DNA of 64,000 bases from Rhodobacteraceae bacterium EhC02 (GTDB lineage Bacteria > Pseudomonadota > Alphaproteobacteria > Rhodobacterales > Rhodobacteraceae), in assembly GCA_001650895.1 (NCBI GenBank), contig LXYH01000020.1:62001-126000 (forward strand), read 5' to 3'. The first letter of the stretch is position 1, and each line of letters begins with the position of its first letter. The position numbers and the translations under genes were made by a program. Of the stretch, positions 7,615-18,081 are shown piece by piece. Under the pieces are notes generated by a model, which saw only the letters and a program-made list of their open reading frames with translations, was not told the DNA's origin and made no database searches.

Positions 7615-8487
7615 TCAGCGCAGATGACCTATGGTGAAGGTTGGCGCAGATTTTTCCTTGTCCAGATAGGCTGTCAGCGCGGTTTCGTCCGGCTGGCCCC
7701 TGGTCTGCGTCTCGCTGCGCGCCAACCCGCCCGAGATGAAGAGGGAATCGATATCCTCGCCCATGGCGCCCTGAATGTCGGTATGGATCCCGTCCCCGAT
7801 GGCCAGGATGTTGCGGTCGGCCACATCGCGCCCAAGGGCCGACAGGCGGCGGCGCGCAAGGTCATAGATCGGCGGATGCGGCTTGCCGAAATACAGGCTT
7901 TCGCCACCCATTTCGGTATAAAGCCGGGCGACAGCGCCGGCGCACCATTCGCGCGCCTCGCCCCGGTCCACGACGATATCGGGATTGGCGCAGAGCAGTT
8001 TCATCCCCTTCTGCTTGGCAAAAAGCAGTTGCGGCCGCAGGACCGAAGGGTCGGCCACGGGATCGAAGGGCCCGGTGCAGACGATGCCGGTGGCCTCGTC
8101 CAGCGGGGTCAGCGTGATCTCGACCGGGTTTTCGACCACTTGGATCGGGTCGAAGAAGGGCATGTCGCGATCTTCGCCGATGAAGAAGATGCGCTCGCCC
8201 ACCGCGCCGCGACGCATGGCCGCGCGCGCCGAATCGCCCGAGGTGGCGATGGTGTCCCAGGCGTCGCGCGGCACGCCGAAATGCGCCAGCTGGGTTTCGA
8301 CGCCCGCGCGCGGCTTGGGCGAGTTGGTGACCAGCACCACGATCCCGCCACCGGCGCGATAGGCCTGAAGGGCCGCGACCGCCTCGGGCAGGGCGCGCAC
8401 ACCGTCATGCACGCAGCCCCAAAGGTCGACGAACAGGGCGTCGTAATTGCTGGCGATCTCGGAAAGGGCGTTGATGATCCGTGTCAT
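7615..8487 (-). CDS. HAD superfamily IIA hydrolase (TIGR01459 type)
   Basis: A 290-residue cytosolic haloacid-dehalogenase-type phosphatase. Motif I is VDLWGCVHDG (about 20-29, nucleophile Asp21), motif II LVTNSPKP (52-59), and the C-terminal metal motif AIGDGIHTDIQGA. The cap placement and length match the TIGR01459 group, common in alphaproteobacteria and of unknown substrate, distantly related to NagD and to p-nitrophenyl phosphatases. It is transcribed toward the maoC-like gene. Confidence 0.87.
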   Translation of the reverse strand: MTRIINALSEIASNYDALFVDLWGCVHDGVRALPEAVAALQAYRAGGGIVVLVTNSPKPRAGVETQLAHFGVPRDAWDTIATSGDSARAAMRRGAVGERIFFIGEDRDMPFFDPIQVVENPVEITLTPLDEATGIVCTGPFDPVADPSVLRPQLLFAKQKGMKLLCANPDIVVDRGEAREWCAGAVARLYTEMGGESLYFGKPHPPIYDLARRRLSALGRDVADRNILAIGDGIHTDIQGAMGEDIDSLFISGGLARSETQTRGQPDETALTAYLDKEKSAPTFTIGHLR

Positions 8488-8655
8488 GGCATGGTCTCCG
8501 TCCTGGAAGGGTCGCGGACTGCATACGCCAGAGCGGCGCGATGATCCATGCGGGTCGGTGGCGAATCCCTGCCGAGTGGCGCGGGCCGTGGTTTATATAT
8601 TCCGAAAATAATATATTTAAGGGCGTGGAAGCGTCGAGCAAAAGGAAAGCAGATC

Positions 8656-8931
8656 ATGAAGACCAAGACCGCCGCAGGCATCCTGTTTGCGATATGTGCC
8701 GTGACGCCCGCCATGGCCGGGCACAACAACCCCTGGGCCACGCAGGACGATACGATCCTGTCGCAGAACCACGACACGAACCTGCTGCAAAGCCTGGATA
8801 CACCCGGCGAGGACGAGATGCTCGGCGTCATGGTCCGCAATGCGCGCGGCAAGCTGGACGGTCTGTCCGGCGGTCAGCGGGGCAAGGGTGGTGCTGCCGC
8901 GCATCGCCAACAAAAAGGCCCGCGCAGCTGA
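8656..8931 (+). CDS. Small exported protein of unknown function
   Basis: A 91-residue product with a clear signal peptide, MKTKTAAGILFAICAVTPAMA, with cleavage expected after residue 21, then a short polar mature part with no cysteines. AAAGGAAAG precedes the ATG. Upstream is an AT-rich patch (about 8591-8621) suited to a promoter. The C-terminus is Gly/Lys/Arg rich, and its last codons overlap the terminator hairpin that serves the opposite-strand ppaC gene. I do not recognise a family; it may be a periplasmic lineage-specific protein. Confidence 0.6.
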   Translation: MKTKTAAGILFAICAVTPAMAGHNNPWATQDDTILSQNHDTNLLQSLDTPGEDEMLGVMVRNARGKLDGLSGGQRGKGGAAAHRQQKGPRS

Positions 8932-8942
8932 TCGCGCGGGCC
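8912..8942 (-). terminator. Rho-independent terminator of ppaC
   Basis: A perfect 9-bp stem (GGCCCGCGC / GCGCGGGCC) with an 8-base loop is followed on the minus strand by five T residues. It lies 56 bases beyond the ppaC stop and overlaps the stop codon of the convergent small secreted gene. Confidence 0.85.
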
Positions 8943-8998
8943 GTCGGTCACACAAGGGCAGGGGCGGCCGCAATCCGGGCCGTCCCTTCTGTTTCGGC

Positions 8999-9919
8999 TC
9001 AGAGCGTCAGAACCGGGATGATCTGCTTCTTGCGGCTCATCACGCCGGGCAGAACCACGGTGTCGCCGGTCACGGTCACGCCGAATGACTTCTCGGCCAG
9101 GGTCTTGACCAGGTCGTTCGGCACCAGAAGCGTTGCTTCCTCGTTCAGGATGTCCACGACGAACAGGATCACCTGATCCGCGCCGTCTTCCTTGGCGACA
9201 TCGACCATGGACGCCATCAGGCTGTCCTTGCGGTCCAGCACCATCTTGGGCGAGGTGGTTTCCAGCACGGACACACGGAATTCCTTGCCGGCGACGGTAT
9301 ATTCCTTGCTGTCCATGCGCAGAAGTTCCGCGTCCGAGAAGGCAGAGACATCGGATTTCGCCGCGAACAGTTCGGCCGCGTAATCCGCGATCGAGATGCC
9401 CAGGTCCTGCGCCAGCTTCTCGGCCACGGCACGGTCGTGATCCGTGGTGGTCGGGCTGCGGAATTCCAGCGTGTCGGACAGGATGCAGGACAGCATGGCG
9501 CATTTGATGTTCTCGGGCATCTTGCCCATGTCATCGCCGATCAGGTCATGCATGATGGTGGCGGTGCAGGCCAGCGGGCGGATCGTGATGTCGATCGGAC
9601 CCTTGGTTTCCAGCCCGCCGACCAGCTTGTGGTGGTCGATGATGCTGATGATGTCGGCGTCATTGATCCCGGCAGGCAGTTCGGCCGGGTTGTTGGTGTC
9701 GACGATCACGACGGGTGCGCCCGCGTCCACGCCCGCGATGATCTGCGGCTTGGGCAGGTCCCAGCGCTTGAGCACGAAAGCGGCTTCGGTATTGGGTTCG
9801 CCCAGCAGCTTTGCTTCGGCGGGTGTGCCTTTGATTTCGGTCAGATACCAGGCCCAGATGATGGGCGAGCCGGTGGAATCCGTGTCGGGGGATTTGTGTC
9901 CGAAAACCTGAATGGTCAT
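8999..9919 (-). CDS. ppaC: Manganese-dependent inorganic pyrophosphatase (family II)
   Basis: A 306-residue DHH-superfamily enzyme that hydrolyses PPi using manganese. Metal ligands are visible: GHKSPDTDS (His8, Asp12, Asp14), VDTNNP (Asp74), the IIDHHKL signature (95-97), and the C-terminal substrate-binding SRKKQ motif (295-299). It has no CBS insert, so it is the short, unregulated form. The start at 9919 gives MTIQVFGHKS, the usual beginning. A class I enzyme is encoded 9 kb away, so the cell has both pyrophosphatase types. A good terminator follows. Confidence 0.95.
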   Translation of the reverse strand: MTIQVFGHKSPDTDSTGSPIIWAWYLTEIKGTPAEAKLLGEPNTEAAFVLKRWDLPKPQIIAGVDAGAPVVIVDTNNPAELPAGINDADIISIIDHHKLVGGLETKGPIDITIRPLACTATIMHDLIGDDMGKMPENIKCAMLSCILSDTLEFRSPTTTDHDRAVAEKLAQDLGISIADYAAELFAAKSDVSAFSDAELLRMDSKEYTVAGKEFRVSVLETTSPKMVLDRKDSLMASMVDVAKEDGADQVILFVVDILNEEATLLVPNDLVKTLAEKSFGVTVTGDTVVLPGVMSRKKQIIPVLTL

Positions 9920-10062
9920 TGCAATGGTCCTGTAACGGGTGGATTTGCGCGCCTTATAGGCATGCAGGGCGGCATTGTCACCTGTAGATGCTGCATGGCA
10001 GCATGGTGGCCCGTTCGGGCCGGGTTGGACATTTCGCGACCTCTGCGGGATAGTCTGCCCGC

Positions 10063-10731
10063 ATGGCAAGGCAGGATGGGCGACGCGTGCGGGAAAGTGA
10101 TCTCTATGGTCCGGTCAAGACATTCCTGACCGGGCAGGGCTACGAGGTGAAGGGCGAGGTGGGCGCGCTGGACGTGCTGGCCCTGCGTGGGGACGAGCCG
10201 CCGCTTGTGGTGGAGCTGAAGACCGGGTTTTCGCTGACGCTGCTGCATCAGGCCGTGGCCCGGCAGGCGATCACCGATCTGGTCTATGTCGCGGTGCCGC
10301 AGCCTTCCGGCAAGGCCGGTGCCAAGGCCCTGCGGGCCAATGTCGGGCTTTGCCGCAGGCTGGGGCTGGGCGTGCTGACGGTGCGCCTGTCCGACGGTTT
10401 GGTGTTGGCGCAGGCCGATCCCGGACCGTTCCAGCCGCGCAAGCAGCCCAGGCGCTGGGCGACCTTGCTGCGCGAATTCCAGCGGCTTGCGGGGGACCCG
10501 AATCGTGGCGGCTCCACCCGGCAGGGGCTGATGACCGGCTACCGGCAGGATGCGTTGCGCTGCGCTGCCGTTCTGGCAGAGGCCGGTCCCAGCAGGGGGC
10601 GCGACGTGGCCGCTGCCACAGGCGTGGCCACGGCCACGCGGATCATGGCCGACAATCACCATGGCTGGTTTCAGCGCGTGGAGACAGGCGTTTACGCGCT
10701 GACCGAAGCGGGTCGCGCCGCCCTCGATTGA
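10063..10731 (+). CDS. DUF2161 family protein with PD-(D/E)XK nuclease-like core
   Basis: A 222-residue protein of the DUF2161 group. The N-terminal half contains EVGALDVLALRG, then LVVELKTGF, giving the D37...E51-L-K53 arrangement of the PD-(D/E)XK nuclease fold. The C-terminal part (about 165-222) looks like a winged helix, ending GVYALTEAGRAALD. Databases often label the family a phosphodiesterase, but its reaction has not been established to my knowledge. It is divergent from ppaC and upstream of groESL, which has its own promoter. The family is likely; the function is open. Confidence 0.75.
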   Translation: MARQDGRRVRESDLYGPVKTFLTGQGYEVKGEVGALDVLALRGDEPPLVVELKTGFSLTLLHQAVARQAITDLVYVAVPQPSGKAGAKALRANVGLCRRLGLGVLTVRLSDGLVLAQADPGPFQPRKQPRRWATLLREFQRLAGDPNRGGSTRQGLMTGYRQDALRCAAVLAEAGPSRGRDVAAATGVATATRIMADNHHGWFQRVETGVYALTEAGRAALD

Positions 10732-10767
10732 CCCGGCAAGACCGTTCGATTTTTCGCAACTGCCCTG

Positions 10768-10796
10768 TTGACAGCCCCGGATCACATCCCTAGCTA
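10768..10796 (+). promoter_or_regulatory. Sigma-70-type promoter of groESL
   Basis: A consensus -35 TTGACA (10768-10773) is separated by exactly 17 bases from TAGCTA (10791-10796). Transcription would start within or just before the CIRCE element immediately downstream. Confidence 0.75.
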
Positions 10797-10803
10797 TGCG
10801 CCG

Positions 10804-10830
10804 TTAGCACTCGTGCAGTACGAGTGCTAA
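10804..10830 (+). promoter_or_regulatory. CIRCE operator (HrcA site)
   Basis: The perfect CIRCE inverted repeat TTAGCACTC-N9-GAGTGCTAA lies directly after the -10 box of the groESL promoter. HrcA bound here represses groESL until heat stress, a well-established arrangement. The hrcA gene itself is not in the window. Confidence 0.97.
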
Positions 10831-10878
10831 TACCCCGAACGGGGTTTGGGAGAAACTTTGAGCCAAGGAGCCTCAGAG

Positions 10879-11166
10879 ATGGCATTTACACCGCTTCATG
10901 ACCGCGTGCTGGTCCGCCGCGTGGAAAGCGACGAAAAGACCAAGGGTGGTCTGATCATCCCCGAAAGCGCGAAAGAGAAACCCGCCGAGGGTATCGTTGT
11001 CGCCGTTGGCGCAGGCGCGAAAGACGATGATGGCGACCGCATCGCCATGGACGTCAAGGCAGGCGACAAGGTCCTGTTCGGCAAGTGGTCCGGCACTGAA
11101 GTCACCCTCGATGGTGAAGAGCTGCTGATCATGAAAGAATCCGACATCATGGGCATCATCGCCTGA
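10879..11166 (+). CDS. groS: Co-chaperonin GroES
   Basis: A 95-residue Hsp10 that caps the GroEL ring during ATP-driven folding of cytosolic proteins. It begins [20 protein letters not shown] and carries the mobile-loop segment [15 protein letters not shown] (about 22-36) and the typical [14 protein letters not shown] strand. AAGGAG is eight bases upstream of the ATG. It is the first gene of the groESL operon, 39 bases before groL, under the CIRCE-controlled promoter. Confidence 0.98.
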   Translation: MAFTPLHDRVLVRRVESDEKTKGGLIIPESAKEKPAEGIVVAVGAGAKDDDGDRIAMDVKAGDKVLFGKWSGTEVTLDGEELLIMKESDIMGIIA

Positions 11167-11187
11167 TCGTCCTCCCCGACATTCTGA

Positions 11188-12849
<1,662 letters not shown>

Positions 12850-12875
12850 TCTGCCGTTTCAGCGAAACAGGGGAA

Positions 12876-12900
12876 GGGCTCGCCACTGGCGGGCCCTTTT
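12876..12900 (+). terminator. Rho-independent terminator of groESL
   Basis: The arms GGGCTCGCC and GGCGGGCCC (one U-G wobble) with loop ACT are followed by TTTT, 26 bases after the groL stop. Confidence 0.85.
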
Positions 12901-12921
12901 CCTTTGGCGGGGGCCGTGGGA

Positions 12922-13938
12922 TCAGGGCTTGCGCGTCATCGTCAGGAACTGGCGGAACGCGTTCGCAAAGGCCTCGGGGTTTTCGGCGTGCGATTGCAGG
13001 TGATCCGCCCCGGTCAGCAGGCCCACGGTCGTTTCCGCCGTGTCGGATGCCGCGCGCAACCGCAGCAGATGGCGGGATGTCGCAACCGGCACCACACGAT
13101 CCGCACTGCCATGCGCAAGGAACAGCGGCCCATAGAACCCGGCATAGCGCCCGGTCACGCTGGCTTCGGCCAGGTCGGATGTCTGCGTCACGCGCAGCAG
13201 CAGCAGCGTGCTGCGGGCCACGACGCTTGGCAGGGGCAGGCCCATGTTGCGCGCCATGTGTTCCAGAACTGCGCTGAATTCCAGCGCGGGGGAGTCCACC
13301 GCGATGGCGCTGACCCGCGACGCCTCGGGGCTGCGGGCCATGAACTGGCCCAGGATCGCCCCGCCCATCGAATCCGCAACGATCATGACCTCGCCATAGC
13401 CCCGGTCGCGCAGGGCCAGAACGGCGGCCTCCAGATCGGGCCATTCCGTCAGGCCGAAGCCGAAACGTCCGTCCGGCGATGCGGGGGCGTTGTCGTCATT
13501 GCGGTAGCTGATCAGCAGCGCGGGAAGCCCCGCCTCGTGCAGCAACGGCAGGAAACGGTACCCATCCTCGCGCGCGCCGGCGATCCCGTGCACATAGAGG
13601 GCTGCCATATGCGGCTGCGGTGCGCCGGGCTTGAAGGGCTCGGGGACAAGCCATGCCTCTGCCGGTCCCAGCGTCGTCTGGATCGCAAGCGTTTCGAATG
13701 GCAGCCCAAGGGCGACCTGCGGGTCGCCGCGATAGCCCAGGCTGGCCGGGTCCTGCGCCGGGGCGGCGGCGTTGACACGCTGCGCCAGGGTGCCTGCCGT
13801 CAGAAGCTGGCTGGCCGTGCGGTGCAGCCCCATCGAGGCGCTGATGATATAGAGCGCGGCAAGAACGACCAGCGCCATGGCAATGGGCACTCCGTACTTG
13901 CGGGTGCGGGAGCGGCGTCGGACGCGGACCAGGGGCAT
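12922..13938 (-). CDS. Membrane-anchored alpha/beta hydrolase
   Basis: A 338-residue protein with an Arg-rich N-terminus, one transmembrane helix (about 17-36) and an alpha/beta hydrolase domain facing the periplasm by the positive-inside rule. The HG oxyanion motif is LYVHGIAG (114-121), and the nucleophile is Ser190 in VADSMGG, where Ala replaces the usual first Gly of GxSxG. A late GADHLQSH supplies the catalytic His and GSADRVVP the acidic residue. The substrate is unknown; an esterase or peptidase-like role is possible. It is convergent with groESL. Confidence 0.8.
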   Translation of the reverse strand: MPLVRVRRRSRTRKYGVPIAMALVVLAALYIISASMGLHRTASQLLTAGTLAQRVNAAAPAQDPASLGYRGDPQVALGLPFETLAIQTTLGPAEAWLVPEPFKPGAPQPHMAALYVHGIAGAREDGYRFLPLLHEAGLPALLISYRNDDNAPASPDGRFGFGLTEWPDLEAAVLALRDRGYGEVMIVADSMGGAILGQFMARSPEASRVSAIAVDSPALEFSAVLEHMARNMGLPLPSVVARSTLLLLRVTQTSDLAEASVTGRYAGFYGPLFLAHGSADRVVPVATSRHLLRLRAASDTAETTVGLLTGADHLQSHAENPEAFANAFRQFLTMTRKP

Positions 13939-14088
13939 GTGCTTGTCCTTGCTGGAACATTCATTGTGGATTTCAGCCTAGACCGGCCTTTGCTTGCGGA
14001 TCAAGCACCGCAAGGGTTGTGTCACGACATGTTTCGGTTGCGCGCTTTGCGTCTTCTGTCCGGCGCGTCGATGCGATAGCGATGCGGC

Positions 14089-14943
14089 ATGCGCCTTTTC
14101 CTTCTGACTTCCGTGACAATGCTGGCCTTTGCCGCCAATTCCATCGTCAACCGGATGGCGCTTGAGGATGGCACGACGGGCCCCGCCGCTTTCGCGGCGA
14201 TCCGGCTGGCCGCGGGGGCGTTGTGCCTGTGGCTTCTGGTAGGCGCGCGGCGTGGCGGATGGTGGCCGCGTCTGGACCCTGCGGGCGCGGGCAGTCTTGC
14301 GCTTTATGTGCTGGGTTTTTCCTTTGCCTATGTCAGCCTGCCCGCTGGCGTGGGCGCGCTGATCCTGTTCGGTGGCGTGCAGATCACGATGTTCGCGGGT
14401 GCCCTGATCCTGCGCGAGGTGGTGCCCGCCCGCCGCTGGGCCGGGGCCGGCCTTGCCATGTGCGGCCTGGGCTGGTTGCTTTGGCCCGCTGGCACCACGG
14501 CGCCCGATCCGCTGGGCGCGGCCCTGATGGCAGCGGCGGCGCTGGGCTGGGGCATCTACTCCCTGCTGGGACGGGGGGCGACCGATCCCCTGCGCGCCAC
14601 GGCAGGCAATTTCATCCTTGCCACGCCCTTGGGCCTGATCCTTTTCGCGCTGCTGCCTGACGGGGCCACGGCCCAGGGGGTGGTGCTGGCGATCCTGTCC
14701 GGTGCGGTGACATCGGGCTGCGGCTATGCGTTTTGGTATGCGGTCCTGCCCGCGCTGGGGTCATCCCGCGCGGCGGTGGCGCAGCTTTGCGTGCCGGTCA
14801 TCGCGGCCCTGGGCGGTCTGGCTCTGCTGGGCGAGGGCCTGAGCCTGCGTTTCATCCTTGCCTCGGCGCTGGTGCTGGGGGGGGTCGCGCTGGCGGCGCT
14901 GTCTCCGGCGAAAACGGCGCAGAAGCTAGGCAAGGACGCCTGA
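14089..14943 (+). CDS. EamA-family (DMT) transporter
   Basis: A 284-residue inner-membrane protein with about ten hydrophobic helices in two repeated halves, each like an EamA domain; examples are the first helix with FAANSIVNRMALEDG, and a second-half WGIYSLLGRGA segment. Drug/metabolite transporters of this size export amino acids, sugars or other metabolites, but the substrate cannot be assigned. The gene is alone on the plus strand between a hydrolase and an acetyltransferase. Confidence 0.88.
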   Translation: MRLFLLTSVTMLAFAANSIVNRMALEDGTTGPAAFAAIRLAAGALCLWLLVGARRGGWWPRLDPAGAGSLALYVLGFSFAYVSLPAGVGALILFGGVQITMFAGALILREVVPARRWAGAGLAMCGLGWLLWPAGTTAPDPLGAALMAAAALGWGIYSLLGRGATDPLRATAGNFILATPLGLILFALLPDGATAQGVVLAILSGAVTSGCGYAFWYAVLPALGSSRAAVAQLCVPVIAALGGLALLGEGLSLRFILASALVLGGVALAALSPAKTAQKLGKDA

Positions 14944-15076
14944 TTTTCGGGCATCTGATGGCTTTGTTATCGCCTGTGTCTGGCCCTGTGCCCGGCGTGG
15001 CTTGTGGCAGGCCCTCGTGATGCCGGATCACCTTGGTCGGGGCGTGGTTCCGCCCCGCGACGGGAGGGGTCTGTCC

Positions 15077-15559
15077 ATGAGCCTGAGATATCTGCTGCCT
15101 GAGGATCGCGCCGCGCTGCGCGGCTTGCTGACCGGCTGTTTCGGTGAGCCGGAGCGGGCAGACCTGCTTGCGGGGCTGCGCGATGCCGGGGACCTGCCGC
15201 TTGAAATCATCTGGGTCGAAGGGCTGGCGATCCAGGGCTACCTGGGCTTCGCGCGCCATCAAAGCCCCGCGGGCTGGTGGTCGCTGGCGACGCTGGCCGT
15301 GCATCCGCGCCGCCGCAAGCGCGGGATCGAGGACGAGTTGATCCGCCAGGGCCTGGACCTTGCCCGGCAGAACAGGGCCAAGGCCGTGACCGTGGTGGGC
15401 GATCCTGCCTGGTACCGGCGGTTCGGCTTTTCCGACGTGGCGGCGCAGAACCTTGTCACTCCGACCGAACCGGGGCGCACGTTGTTATACGCGATCCGTC
15501 CGGGCATGGCGGGCGTGACCGCCGATCTGACCTATCCCGCAGGTTTGCCGCTGCGCTGA
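15077..15559 (+). CDS. GNAT-family N-acetyltransferase
   Basis: A 160-residue acyl-CoA-dependent acetyltransferase. The acetyl-CoA-binding region reads LATLAVHPRRRKRGIEDELI (about 73-92), with R/K-rich loop replacing the canonical R-x-x-G-x-G/A and only partial agreement, followed by AVTVVGDPAWYRRFGFSD, the Y-x-R-x-G-F motif typical of the YhbS-like group. GGGAGGGG lies eight bases before the chosen ATG. The acceptor substrate is unknown. Confidence 0.85.
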   Translation: MSLRYLLPEDRAALRGLLTGCFGEPERADLLAGLRDAGDLPLEIIWVEGLAIQGYLGFARHQSPAGWWSLATLAVHPRRRKRGIEDELIRQGLDLARQNRAKAVTVVGDPAWYRRFGFSDVAAQNLVTPTEPGRTLLYAIRPGMAGVTADLTYPAGLPLR

Positions 15560-15568
15560 AAGACCGGA

Positions 15569-16012
15569 TCAGCCGGGCAGGATCGGTTCCAGCGGATCAT
15601 AGCCGAAGCCCCGCGCCCAGGCGACATGCGGCAGGCTGTCGGGCTTGAACCGAAGGCCCTGCATCTCGTCGCGCGTGACGAAACGACGGCGGTTGACGAT
15701 ACCTTCGGGATCGGTCCAGTCCGCGGACAGCCGCCCGGCGGTGATGGTGGCGCGAAAGAACACCTCGACCTGATGAAAGCCGCCTGCGGGATCGTGAAAT
15801 TCGTTCACCAGGCAGGGCGCGCCCACGCGAATGGTCAGCCCCGTTTCCTCGTGCACCTCGCGGGCCAGGTTGTCGGGCAGGGACTGGCCCCTCTCTGCGC
15901 CGCCACCGGGGGCGCACCAGAGGTCCGATCCCGGATCGCGCCATGCATTGACCAGCAAAAGCCGGTTCTCGTGCAGGATCACGGCGCGTGTGGCAAGTCT
16001 TGGCTGCGGCAT
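15569..16012 (-). CDS. Nudix hydrolase
   Basis: A 147-residue Nudix protein. The Nudix box runs over [20 protein letters not shown] and the following ETGL, giving the core REVHEE metal-binding helix; the first Glu of the G-x5-E-x7-REUxEExGU pattern is Gln here. The rest ([19 protein letters not shown]) is typical of small ADP-ribose or nucleotide pyrophosphohydrolases. I placed the start at 16012 ([12 protein letters not shown]). It is convergent with the GNAT gene and divergent from the lipase gene. Confidence 0.88.
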   Translation of the reverse strand: MPQPRLATRAVILHENRLLLVNAWRDPGSDLWCAPGGGAERGQSLPDNLAREVHEETGLTIRVGAPCLVNEFHDPAGGFHQVEVFFRATITAGRLSADWTDPEGIVNRRRFVTRDEMQGLRFKPDSLPHVAWARGFGYDPLEPILPG

Positions 16013-16068
16013 CTGACCTCGGGCGGATTGGGCTTTTGCAATGTGGCAAAGGCGACTATCTGTCTGGC

Positions 16069-16854
16069 ATGAAACGCCATGCACTGAAATATGCCTTCGC
16101 GCCTTTTCTTGCCATGCTGATCCTTGCCGGTGGCATGGCGGCGCAGCCCCAAAACAGCGAAGAGGGCGCGCAGGCAGAAGAATGCGTGATCATGCTGCAT
16201 GGGCTGGCCCGCACCGATGCCTCTTTCCTGCTGATGGAGGAGGTGTTCGAGGCCGAGGGCTACAAGGTGGTCAACCCCGGCTATCCCTCTACCGAAGAGA
16301 CGATCAGCAATCTGGCCACGCAGGTCTTGCCAAGCGCCATTGCGGCCTGCGGCGACAGGGCCATCCACATCGTCACCCATTCGATGGGGGGGATTCTCAC
16401 CCGCGTCTGGATGATTGCGAACCGACCCGAACGGCTGGGCCGGGTGGTGATGCTGGCACCGCCGAATTCCGGGTCCGAAATTGTCGATGTTCTTGGCGAT
16501 CTCGAGGCGTTCGGCTGGTTCAACGGACCTGCCGGCAAGCAGTTGCGTACCGGTGACAAGGGCATGCCCGCGCATTTGCCGCCCGTGGATTTCGACCTGG
16601 GCGTGATTGCGGGGGACAGGTCGCTGAACCCGGTCTTTTCGGCCATGATCGACGGGCCGGACGATGGCAAGGTCTCGGTCGAGAGCACCAGGGTCGAGGG
16701 TATGGCCGATCATATCGTGCTGCATGTCACGCATACCTTCATGATGAACAACCCGCTGGTGATTGCGCAGACGCTGGCGTTCCTGCGTGATGGCGCCTTC
16801 GATCCCGCGATCAAATGGGGGCAGGCCGTGATGGCGCTGCCGGTGCTGGAATGA
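16069..16854 (+). CDS. Exported lipase-like alpha/beta hydrolase
   Basis: A 261-residue hydrolase with an N-terminal signal peptide or anchor (hydrophobic about 9-24, [11 protein letters not shown]). The lipase pattern is clear: LHGLART (43-49) forms the oxyanion hole, and THSMGG (103-108, Ser105) is the nucleophile elbow. This matches the acetyltransferase/hydrolase lipases of the PGAP1-like group that act on lipids in the periplasm. Its stop overlaps the start of phnM (ATGA at 16851-16854), so the two are translationally coupled even though no shared pathway is obvious. Confidence 0.83.
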   Translation: MKRHALKYAFAPFLAMLILAGGMAAQPQNSEEGAQAEECVIMLHGLARTDASFLLMEEVFEAEGYKVVNPGYPSTEETISNLATQVLPSAIAACGDRAIHIVTHSMGGILTRVWMIANRPERLGRVVMLAPPNSGSEIVDVLGDLEAFGWFNGPAGKQLRTGDKGMPAHLPPVDFDLGVIAGDRSLNPVFSAMIDGPDDGKVSVESTRVEGMADHIVLHVTHTFMMNNPLVIAQTLAFLRDGAFDPAIKWGQAVMALPVLE

Positions 16855-17996
16855 TGGCGCCGCTGGCGCTGACCCTGACCGGGGCCGAGATCTTGCGGCC
16901 CCACGGAATGGAGGCCGCACCGCTGTCATTGGCCGAGGGGCGGATCACCGATGCGGCGCAGGCGCGGGTCGTGGACCTCAGCGGTTTTCGCGTGTTGCCC
17001 GGTATTGTCGATGTGCACGGCGACGGGTTCGAGCGGCATCTGGCGCCGCGGCGCGGGGCCATGCGTGACCTGGGGCAGGGTCTGGCGGCGGCCGAGGCGG
17101 AACTTGCGGCCAACGGCATAACCACCGCCGTTCTGGCCCAGTTCTGGAGCTGGGAAGGCGGGATGCGGGGGCCGGATTTCGCCCTGCGGTTCCTTGAGGC
17201 GCTGGCCAATCATCGCGGCCTTGGCACCGACCTGCGCGCGCAACTGCGGATGGAGACGCATCTATTGGCGGATTATCCCGCCATCGCGGATGCGGTCGTG
17301 CGTTTCGGGATCGGCTATGTCGTCTTCAACGATCATCTGCCCCATGCCGCGCTGATCGCGGGCAAGCGTCCGCCGCGCCTTACGGGGCAGGCGCTCAAAA
17401 GCGGACGCTCCCCCGATGATCATCTGGCCCTGATCCAGCGGCTGCATGATCTGTCTGCACAGGTGCCTGCGGCGCTGGACGGGCTGGCGGCGCGGTTGAA
17501 GGCTCTGGGCGTGATCCTGGGCAGTCATGACGATGCCACGGCAGAAGAGCGGGATGACTGGCGCGGGCGCGGGGCTGCCGTGTCGGAATTCCCCGAAACG
17601 CGGATCGCTGCTGCGGCGGCGCGGGCGGGCGGTGACCGGATCGTGCTGGGCGCGCCCAATGTGGTGCGTGGCGGGTCGCATTCCGGCAATGTCGCCGCCG
17701 CTGATCTGGTCACGGACGGGCTCTGCGATGCGCTGGCCTCGGATTATCACTATCCGGCACCCCGACAGGCGGCGCTGATGCTGGCGGATCGCATTGGCCT
17801 GCCAGCAGCCTGGGATCTGGTCGCGGCGGGACCGGCGCGGCTGCTGGGGCTGACGGATCGCGGCAGCCTGATGCCCGGCCTGCGCGCCGATCTGCTGGTC
17901 ATGGACGACACGGGCCATGTCGGTGCCACCATCGCAGGCGGGCGCGTGACGCATATGACGGGTGCCGTGGCCGCCCGGTTCATCGGCGCGGTCTGA
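16851..17996 (+). CDS. phnM: Alpha-D-ribose 1-methylphosphonate 5-triphosphate diphosphatase
   Basis: A 381-residue amidohydrolase-fold enzyme. In the C-P lyase pathway PhnM removes pyrophosphate from ribose 1-methylphosphonate 5-triphosphate. Metal-binding and family motifs include [12 protein letters not shown] (about 52-63), METHL, FNDHLPH, LGSHDD, and [15 protein letters not shown]; the late ASDYHYPA supplies another ligand. Two adjacent ATGs occur (16851, 16854); the first overlaps the previous stop. None of phnG-L or phnN is within the window, so this copy stands apart from a C-P lyase operon here. Function outside phosphonate use is possible. Confidence 0.9.
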   Translation: MMAPLALTLTGAEILRPHGMEAAPLSLAEGRITDAAQARVVDLSGFRVLPGIVDVHGDGFERHLAPRRGAMRDLGQGLAAAEAELAANGITTAVLAQFWSWEGGMRGPDFALRFLEALANHRGLGTDLRAQLRMETHLLADYPAIADAVVRFGIGYVVFNDHLPHAALIAGKRPPRLTGQALKSGRSPDDHLALIQRLHDLSAQVPAALDGLAARLKALGVILGSHDDATAEERDDWRGRGAAVSEFPETRIAAAAARAGGDRIVLGAPNVVRGGSHSGNVAAADLVTDGLCDALASDYHYPAPRQAALMLADRIGLPAAWDLVAAGPARLLGLTDRGSLMPGLRADLLVMDDTGHVGATIAGGRVTHMTGAVAARFIGAV

Positions 17997-18008
17997 GCGC
18001 CCCGAAAC

Positions 18009-18042
18009 AAAAAACGCGCCACCCCCGAGGGAAGGTGGCGCG
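18009..18042 (-). terminator. Rho-independent terminator of the MBL-fold gene
   Basis: A perfect 9-bp stem (CGCGCCACC / GGTGGCGCG) is followed on the minus strand by six T residues. It lies 40 bases after the stop of the metallo-beta-lactamase-fold gene and just past the convergent phnM. Confidence 0.88.
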
Positions 18043-18081
18043 CCGTGCCGGACAGCCGGTTTACGTCTTGGGATCTCTGGA

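Noticed and set aside
12888..12900. Other T-loop-like or GGTTCGA strings as tRNA genes
   Set aside because: All such matches I saw fall inside coding regions, with no cloverleaf arms around them.
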